Assembly: GCF_038396675.1 (NCBI RefSeq)
Contig: NC_088933.1
Span: 34,521,001-34,585,000, forward strand
DNA from: Hydra vulgaris
Lineage: Eukaryota > Cnidaria > Hydrozoa > Anthoathecata > Hydridae
Length of the DNA: 64,000 nucleotides
Direction: 5' to 3'
This document shows positions 58,298 to 64,000 of the stretch, piece after piece (positions within the stretch are counted from its first letter, which is position 1; each line of letters begins with the position of its first letter). A program made the position numbers and the translations under genes. Under the pieces are notes generated by a model, which saw only the letters and a list, made by a program, of their open reading frames with translations, searched no databases and was not told where the DNA came from.

Positions 58298-58917
58298 TTA
58301 TATCATAATATAAATAATTATCGTAATACAAATTATTTACAAACATTATGAATTAAAATAAAAGTTAAAGTAAACAAGTAAATAATAAATGACTACTGTA
58401 CAAATAATGTCAGTGCAACTTTTAACAAAATTCAAATAATGGAGTATATAACTTTTTTCAGTTTTCTTTTGAACATATAATAATTTCCATTCATGTAAAA
58501 AATCAATTTTTTTAAATTATTTAGTTCCTTAAAAAAGCTCTACGAAAAGAAATGCAAAATTTACCAAAGTTTGTTTGAAACTTTGTTTGTTTAATAAAAT
58601 TATCATATCTTAAAGAATATTTATTTTTTTCTTTTAAAAAATATAAATCAAAAAAGGAAGCTGGAGATGAGTTGGTTTTACATTTAAATAAAGAACATTA
58701 CAAACTTTACTTGATATATATTAAAAATATTCATGTTAAATAAGAGTGGCCTTGAGTGAGTAAAAACGATTTTTGAAATTTATAAGACGTGCAATATGCT
58801 TCTGCTGACAATAAAGTGGCTTTAATTTACTTTTATTGGTACTAGCCCATGCAATATTAGCATAATTAATATGACAGTGTATAAAAGAGTAATATAGTTG
58901 AGTTAATGAATGTTTGT

Positions 58918-59935
58918 TTAAAACGCTTTTTGCTTTATATGAAACTCCAATGCTTTTTGCAATTTTGTTGTATAAATGTCCGATGTGATTCTTCCATGAT
59001 TTTCATGTACAATGATACCAAGAAAATTTGTGAAAATTACTCTTTTTATATGAATATAATCAATATGAAGAAGAGGCATATTACTTGGAAGTAAATGTTT
59101 TTGAAATTGCGTATGAAAGAAAATCCATTTAGTTTTATCAATGTTGAGTGAAAGTTTATTTGACTTAAACCAGTCAGATATTTTTGTTAGTTCAATGTTC
59201 ATATCATAAAAAAGTTTATTGATGCTATTATTAGACAGGAATAGGTTTTTATCATCAGCAAACATTATAGCTGTTAATTTTGAGACTTCATGGAGATTGT
59301 TAACATAAATCAGAAATAATAAGGGCCCTAGTATAGATCCCTGTGAAACTCCACAGGTTATATTTAGATAATCTATATTTTGATAATCTTGTGAAGAAGA
59401 TCCGTCGTCATAGACGGATTGTTTGCGATGTTTTAAATAGCTTTTTAGTAGTTTTAAAGCATTAACGGTGATACCATAATGTTCAAGTTTTTTAAAAAGT
59501 ATTTCATGATCAATTGTGTCGAAAGCCTTAAATAGGTCTATAAAGATGCCTAAAGTAAACTCTGACTTTTCGAATGAATCAGCTATACTACGAGTAAGAT
59601 GAATTATTGCATGTTCAGTAGAGTTATTCCTTTTAAAACCGTATTGATTTATGTAAAGTATATTATTAACAGCAAGATGACTAGATATTTGGTTGAACAA
59701 AATTCTTTCTAAAATTTTTGAAAAAACAGAGAGGATAGATAATGGTCGATTATTACTGACATTTGATGGTTTACCTTCTTTAAATATAGGCGTTATTTTG
59801 GCTATTTTCAATTGATCGGGGAAAATTCCTTGATTTAAAGAAAATTTAAAAACTTTAAAAAGAGCATGTTTTATGGTATCGTGTGAATCTATGACTATAT
59901 TACAATTAATATCATCAGGACAACTATTTTATTCG
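58918..59935 (-). pseudogene. LINE reverse transcriptase, 5'-truncated but open
   Basis: A 297-codon open frame plus an upstream piece to 59935. In order: LKIAKITPIFKEGKPSNVSN, RPLSILSVFSKILERILFNQ, QYGFKRNNSTEHAI, TLGIFIDLFKAFDTIDHEIL, CGVSQGSILGPLLFLIYVNN and IMFADDKNLFLS with the FADD catalytic pair intact, then DWFKSNKLSLNIDKTK. It lacks the endonuclease and ORF1, so it is a typical 5'-truncated insertion. The frame after 58918 breaks, with the C-terminal LTQLYYSFIHCHINYANIAW in another frame. The RT core here is the best preserved in the window. Confidence 0.88.
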
Positions 59936-59945
59936 TTTTAACCAT

Positions 59946-60302
59946 TTTTAAAATTTTTAGGCATGCTTGAAATTTTATAGACTGCACAGTGAATTGTTTC
60001 ATACAATCTAGCTGGACTAAAATATTTTGTTCATGAACTTCATTGTTTTAGTTGTGAAAGGTTGAAATAAATAATATTTTGCTATTTTATTGAATAATTA
60101 CCTTGGTTTTAATAACTTAGAAGTTTTTTTTGCGAAGGATAGGGGGAAAACCCCTCGCCTACAACCCCCCATTCCCCCTTATTGCAAAAACCACTGTTAT
60201 TATAAAAAAATTTAGTAAAAAAATATATTTATGAATCAAGGGTACATAATATTGTACAATAAACTTTATATTTAGTTATCAGAAAAATCGTCGTTTATAC
60301 CC
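59946..60302. other. Intergenic with G/C-rich transposon scrap
   Basis: GGGGGAAAACCCCTCGCC near 60142 and a C-rich patch at 60168 resemble a worn DNA-transposon end. A CACAGTG at 59984 has no visible partner. Confidence 0.4.
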
Positions 60303-62100
60303 ACCAAACACTCATCATATCACAACTATCAGAATACTTGTCGTTTATATCCATCAAATACTCATCACTTGAATCTTCAGATGACTCATCTTTTGATTCA
60401 TCGGACAAGTTACAATTTCCTATTCTTGGAGCTGGAACAATCAAATTCAAAACCTCTACTAACAAGTTTTTGCAGTCAGTTCTCTAAGTGAGTTGATAAC
60501 AGGGTCAGATGTTATTAAGAGCATATTTAGCAAATCCATATTTGTAGAAATACGTGACTTTTTCCTAGTTTGATGTTCTTGAAATCTCCTACAATCTTTA
60601 TTTCGTGCTTCTTGAGATTTTTCTGAGAGCTGGCCAATCGGAAAAATACACGACTTCATAACTTCCGTGCTATGCGTTAAAGTTGTATGCACTGACACAG
60701 ACATGTAATACCACAAATATAAATGCAAATATGAAGCCCTTGTTTCAGAACAAGGCTTTTCAAATTTAACGCAATCAATGCCATGGCCAGGAGATAGAGT
60801 TCTTATTAAAATACTAAATTTTTTAATTAATTCAACGTCTAATCCTGTAATCTCTCCGCTCTTTTCTGGATTTAAAAAAAACCTGCGAGCTGTGTAACCA
60901 TCGTGTGTACTGCTATAATGAGGTTTCAGTCAATCCACAATAAGTCCCATTTTTTTCAAAACTTTTGCCTAGTCTCTTCCGAACGTTTTCTGATACGACA
61001 TTTATTCTCATTGCCTCTAACTTGCCACTATTTAATGTCTAAACGGTAGCTAATGTCTTGCAAACATTCAAAAGTACGTATCCAAGCATGCAAGTTAGAC
61101 AGACCAAAATTGTAATTTTCTTTTTTATTAACCATACCTTTTAATTCACCATTCATCATTTTTGGAGTTGCATCACAAATATAACATTTTTGTGTAGACG
61201 CGTATCGGTAAAAGCATTGCATACTTTTCCGCCTGTCATTGTAAGTAACAGATTGTGTTTCACAATAAGTTTAAATTCACCAACAATACACAATGTTGGA
61301 AAAAGTTCAGATATTTCTTTTAAAACTTTGTCAGTTTCTATTACAGCAAGTTCCTTTTTCTTTTGAAAATATGAATTTAATGGGTTGCCAATAAAGTATT
61401 GACGATGGCTGAGGATTTTGCCAAATAATAGTATTAGAGTCTCAATCTCAACGAGACAAACGCAAACACAAACAGAAACTTATTATTAGCATCGGAGTTC
61501 TCAAATCTTTGTTTATAGGTATTGTGGCCACAACTTCCTTCACATCCCCATTTGCTTATTAATGTAAGCAACAAGCTAGAGGATGCATTTTTGGGAAATT
61601 GACTTAGCGTTTCAATTAAACGTTCAGTTGTTTTATTCAATATGGCTTGAAGTTTATTTTCACCTCGCGTTTCTTAGATAGAAATAAATTCTTCTGGAGG
61701 GTAACACAACTTTTTGGATTTACATAAATTATAGTAAGACGGAAACACTTCATGCCCTGCTTTCATTGACCACTTTCTTGTTTTTTTATAAGAGTGACTA
61801 GTACACTTGGAATCTACATAATAAGCTAGTGCCCCATCGCTACTCAACTGCCTGCTACCACAAATAACATAAGTAGATTTTCTTTGCTCTAAGGTTTCTG
61901 TACTTTTTCTAAAAGAAGTAGCTACGTTTCTTTGACCCGACAAATGATGTTCTATTTCAGCAGCTGTTGTTAATTCATTGGCACTCTGCGATTGCAATAA
62001 GACTTCAACTCTACGTCTTTTTGGTTTTTAAAGATGAGTTATCAAAGTTTTTTCTTTGGCTGACTTTCTTGAGGCCAACTTCCTTTAGATTATGTGGAAG
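60303..62100 (-). pseudogene. Second Transib/RAG1-like transposase, heavily decayed
   Basis: From 62030 leftward: ANELTTAAEIEHHLSGQRNV, YYVDSKCTSHSYKKTRKWS, CKSKKLCYPPEEF, then ISKWGCEGSCGHNTYKQRFE (first Asp changed to Glu), TMTGGKVCNAFTD (relatives TMIDGKV: second Asp changed to Gly), CYICDATPKMMN (zinc Cys pair kept), FGLSNLHAWIRTFECLQDIS, HDGYTARRFF, YYMSVSVHTTLTH (both zinc His kept), PIGQLSEKSQEARNK (Glu kept), and an acidic C-terminal tail (DESKDESSEDSSDEY). Many stops and shifts. It is diverged from the copy at 50740, so a different Transib family. No termini were found. Confidence 0.82.
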
Positions 62101-62376
62101 CACAGGACCGATGAAAATTTGTTTTAAATTCTAAATTATTGCCCAACCAACTTCTATTTTTATTTAAAAAATGATCCATATTTCTATTAGTCGCATTCCG
62201 CTTTGGCGCAAATTTAGCGGATCCTTGCCATTGTTAACTGGGTTTTTTTATTTCAAATTACTAATAACATCTTCTGTAGTATAATCTTTTAAAATAAAGT
62301 CACACAAAAGAGAATTTTGTTCTTCCTTTGTATGTTTTTGCCATTCTTTAAATAACTCCTATTTTGTAATAGAATA

Positions 62377-62837
62377 GGGGAGACCGGGGTTAGTTAGCCG
62401 CAGGGGTAAGTTGAAGAACTGCGTTTATCTTTAGAGCCTTTCATCAGAAAATGACAAAAACTACACAAACACTTCCTTATTGACCATTTCACCATTTACT
62501 GTAGTATTGTCAGGATTCGCGCACGCGCATGGGAAATATTGAGATTTATGCGTTTTTTGGACAAAAACGTAAAAATTTGCGCCAACTTACCCCGTTTTCC
62601 GGGCCCTCAAAAAAAATTTGCGCTAACTTACCCTGTGGTGGGGTAAGTTGGCGCAAATTTTTTTTTTTGAGGGCCCGGAAAGGCCCCAAGAATTTTTTTT
62701 TGTAAATGAATGCAAATTTTATAAGTTACCCTAATCAATACTCTTTAAGACTACACTTTAATAATTTTTAAAAAATGTACTGTTAGGGCTACCGAGTTCA
62801 TCGAATAAAAACCGAGCCAACTAGCCCCGGTCTCTTC
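62377..62837. mobile_element. Pogo-like MITE with internal palindrome
   Basis: 461 bp flanked by TA (62375-62376, 62838-62839). The left end GGGGAGACCGGGGTTAGTTA pairs with the complement of the right end, GAAGAGACCGGGGCTAGTTG. Near its middle, arms at about 62597-62633 and 62641-62680 (CCGGGCCCTC...AACTTACCC) form a long hairpin with a 7-bp loop. No coding. Confidence 0.82.
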
Positions 62838-63372
62838 TACACTTGGTCTGAAAAAAGTTTAATAAAAATGAGGCAGACGCGGGCAGCCAAATTTTTATAT
62901 TTAGACGCCTTATTGTTGTGTTATAATATATAAAAAAATCAACCTGGATATATTTGGATAAAATTAGTTACACGCTTTGAAAATTAAAAAACAAAAAAAA
63001 AATTGCAATTTTGTTTTTTTAAATCTACAGAATATCATTAAGCCAATTATTTTAAATAAGTTTTCGATAAAATACAAAGTACATACCTTCTAATGTAAAG
63101 TTCATCACAGCAGAGTTAATTATTATTCACAATAAATTTGTTATACGTTATTAGTTATACCAAAATTGCAGCTATTTTTTTTTTACAAAAATATGTTTAT
63201 CAATTATTATAGTGACACTTGAGCACTAATGGTTTAACACTTAAAAACGCGTGCACTAATTAATATTTTGAATTTTTCTCTAGGGAGTATTCAGTATTAT
63301 CATTGGAATATTTACTAATTAATTCCTTGAATTACGTTTGCCCTGCTAGATAGTATGAGTCGATTCTCTGCA
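62838..63372. other. Intergenic, no gene seen
   Basis: A+T-rich with T homopolymers only. Confidence 0.5.
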
Positions 63373-63606
63373 GGCCGGGTGAATAAAAATAAGAAACTGC
63401 TTTTACTTGGTCATTGGTCAGATTTACGTGAATAAAAACTTTAGAAATTTTTCTTAAATTTATACTGACGTAAAGCTGAGCACTTACTGAGTAAATTGCT
63501 TAACTTTACATGAATAAAAAATTGACCAAAACTGCTGAAGTTTTTATTCACGTAAAGCGGACCAATTACTGAGTAAAAGCAATTGCTCGTTTTTATTCAC
63601 CCGACC
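63373..63606. mobile_element. Short foldback MITE
   Basis: 234 bp. The left GGCCGGGTGAATAAAAATAA and the complement of the right, GGTCGGGTGAATAAAAACGA, match over roughly 70 bp including CTGCTTTTACT and TTTACGTGAATAAAAACTT. Almost the whole element folds back on itself. No clear target duplication and no coding. Confidence 0.78.
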
Positions 63607-64000
63607 TTAGGAGTGGAGGCGAAATTTCAGTTGTTTCAGGTTATGCGAGATGATTTTTTTCCATTTGAACAGCCTTAGATTCTGAATTGGTTCATAATGA
63701 CTTAAGAATTCATTAAATTTTATACAACACATTGACGTCGTAATGAAAAGTGTTGTCTTTTTCATTATTGCACAATTTGTTTCAAAAGTTTTTCAAAAAA
63801 AACATTTGTAACCCACACTTTCGAAACAATCCGCTAACGAAAAAAAAATTTTGAAACACATCATAATAAATATATTTAGATATATTCAACTAAATAAATC
63901 TGTTTAGTTAACTAAGTCATCACTTTTTAAAAGCTGGAATTAAAAAAGATTTGTTTGCCAATGCTTAAATATATGGTTAAAACAACATTTAGCACAATTT
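63607..64000. other. Intergenic, no gene seen
   Basis: A+T-rich to the window edge; nothing recognisable. Confidence 0.5.

Larger units (their letters stand above)
58060..59945 (-). mobile_element. LINE (same group), 5'-truncated
   Basis: Starts inside the RT at about 59945 and runs to a 3' end near 58080-58116, read on the minus strand as GCGGTTCTCGGTGACAAGAC then GGTCTTCTTTG, then an A+T-rich tail. The 3' end matches that of the LINE at 34970 and the SINE tails. The 3' UTR contains a 17-bp-arm AT palindrome at 58261-58297. Confidence 0.85.

Noticed and set aside
59984..59990. CACAGTG as a terminus of the second Transib copy
   Set aside because: No inverted partner, no shared sequence beyond the heptamer and no 5-bp duplication were found.

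Overview
The window reads as animal nuclear DNA from a very A+T-rich, transposon-packed genome. Class A GPCR coding sequence behind a splice acceptor, cnidarian-type SWIM/YqaJ transposon genes, many (AT)n tracts and a dense mixture of Tc1/mariner, hAT, pogo, Mutator-like, ISL2EU, Transib and non-LTR elements all fit a Hydra-like cnidarian. That organism call is inference from texture and family mix. Only two host genes can be supported: the 3' exon of a rhodopsin-class GPCR (6068-7146, +) and an intronless GNAT/diamine-acetyltransferase-like gene (20792-21298, -). A short candidate exon (15503-15633) is possible. No rRNA, CRISPR array or functional tRNA was seen.

Layout. 1-8 kb: LINE relic, a palindrome, a dead Tc1 element with doubled terminal repeats (3796-5383), then the GPCR exon. 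8-16 kb: a MITE, a hAT tail, a 29-bp minisatellite, a Penelope-like relic, and a Tc1 element with an uninterrupted DD38E transposase (13255-14980) between (AT)n tracts. 16-20 kb: a hAT relic split by a mariner (17016-18257), then a deleted Tc1 element inserted in a 23-bp tandem repeat. 20-30 kb: acetyltransferase gene, opposed LINE relics, an internally deleted Mutator-like element (about 25196-27199), further Tc1 and LINE scraps. 30-34 kb: a pogo-like element (30138-33049). 35-43 kb: two LINEs in opposite orientations, with two tRNA-derived SINEs, one of them inside the LINE reverse transcriptase. 43-46 kb: an ISL2EU-type element with convergent YqaJ-nuclease and transposase genes. 46-49 kb: a large hAT gene. 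49.8-53.2 kb: a Transib/RAG1-like transposon. 53.7-64 kb: another hAT gene, LINE pieces, a second, dead Transib gene and two MITEs.

The most interesting object is the Transib/RAG1-like transposon at 49842-53197. It has a 5-bp duplication (CGACC) on both sides and both ends begin with CACAGTG, the consensus V(D)J recombination-signal heptamer. A-rich nonamer-like blocks follow at different distances on the two ends (about 12-13 and 21-22 bp), resembling the 12/23 arrangement. Its transposase keeps candidate equivalents of all three RAG1 acidic residues and of the C-C/H-H zinc site, and is broken by only one apparent frameshift in a T run. A second point of interest is that the SINE family shares its 3' end with the 3' ends of LINEs in the same window, suggesting a SINE-LINE partnership.
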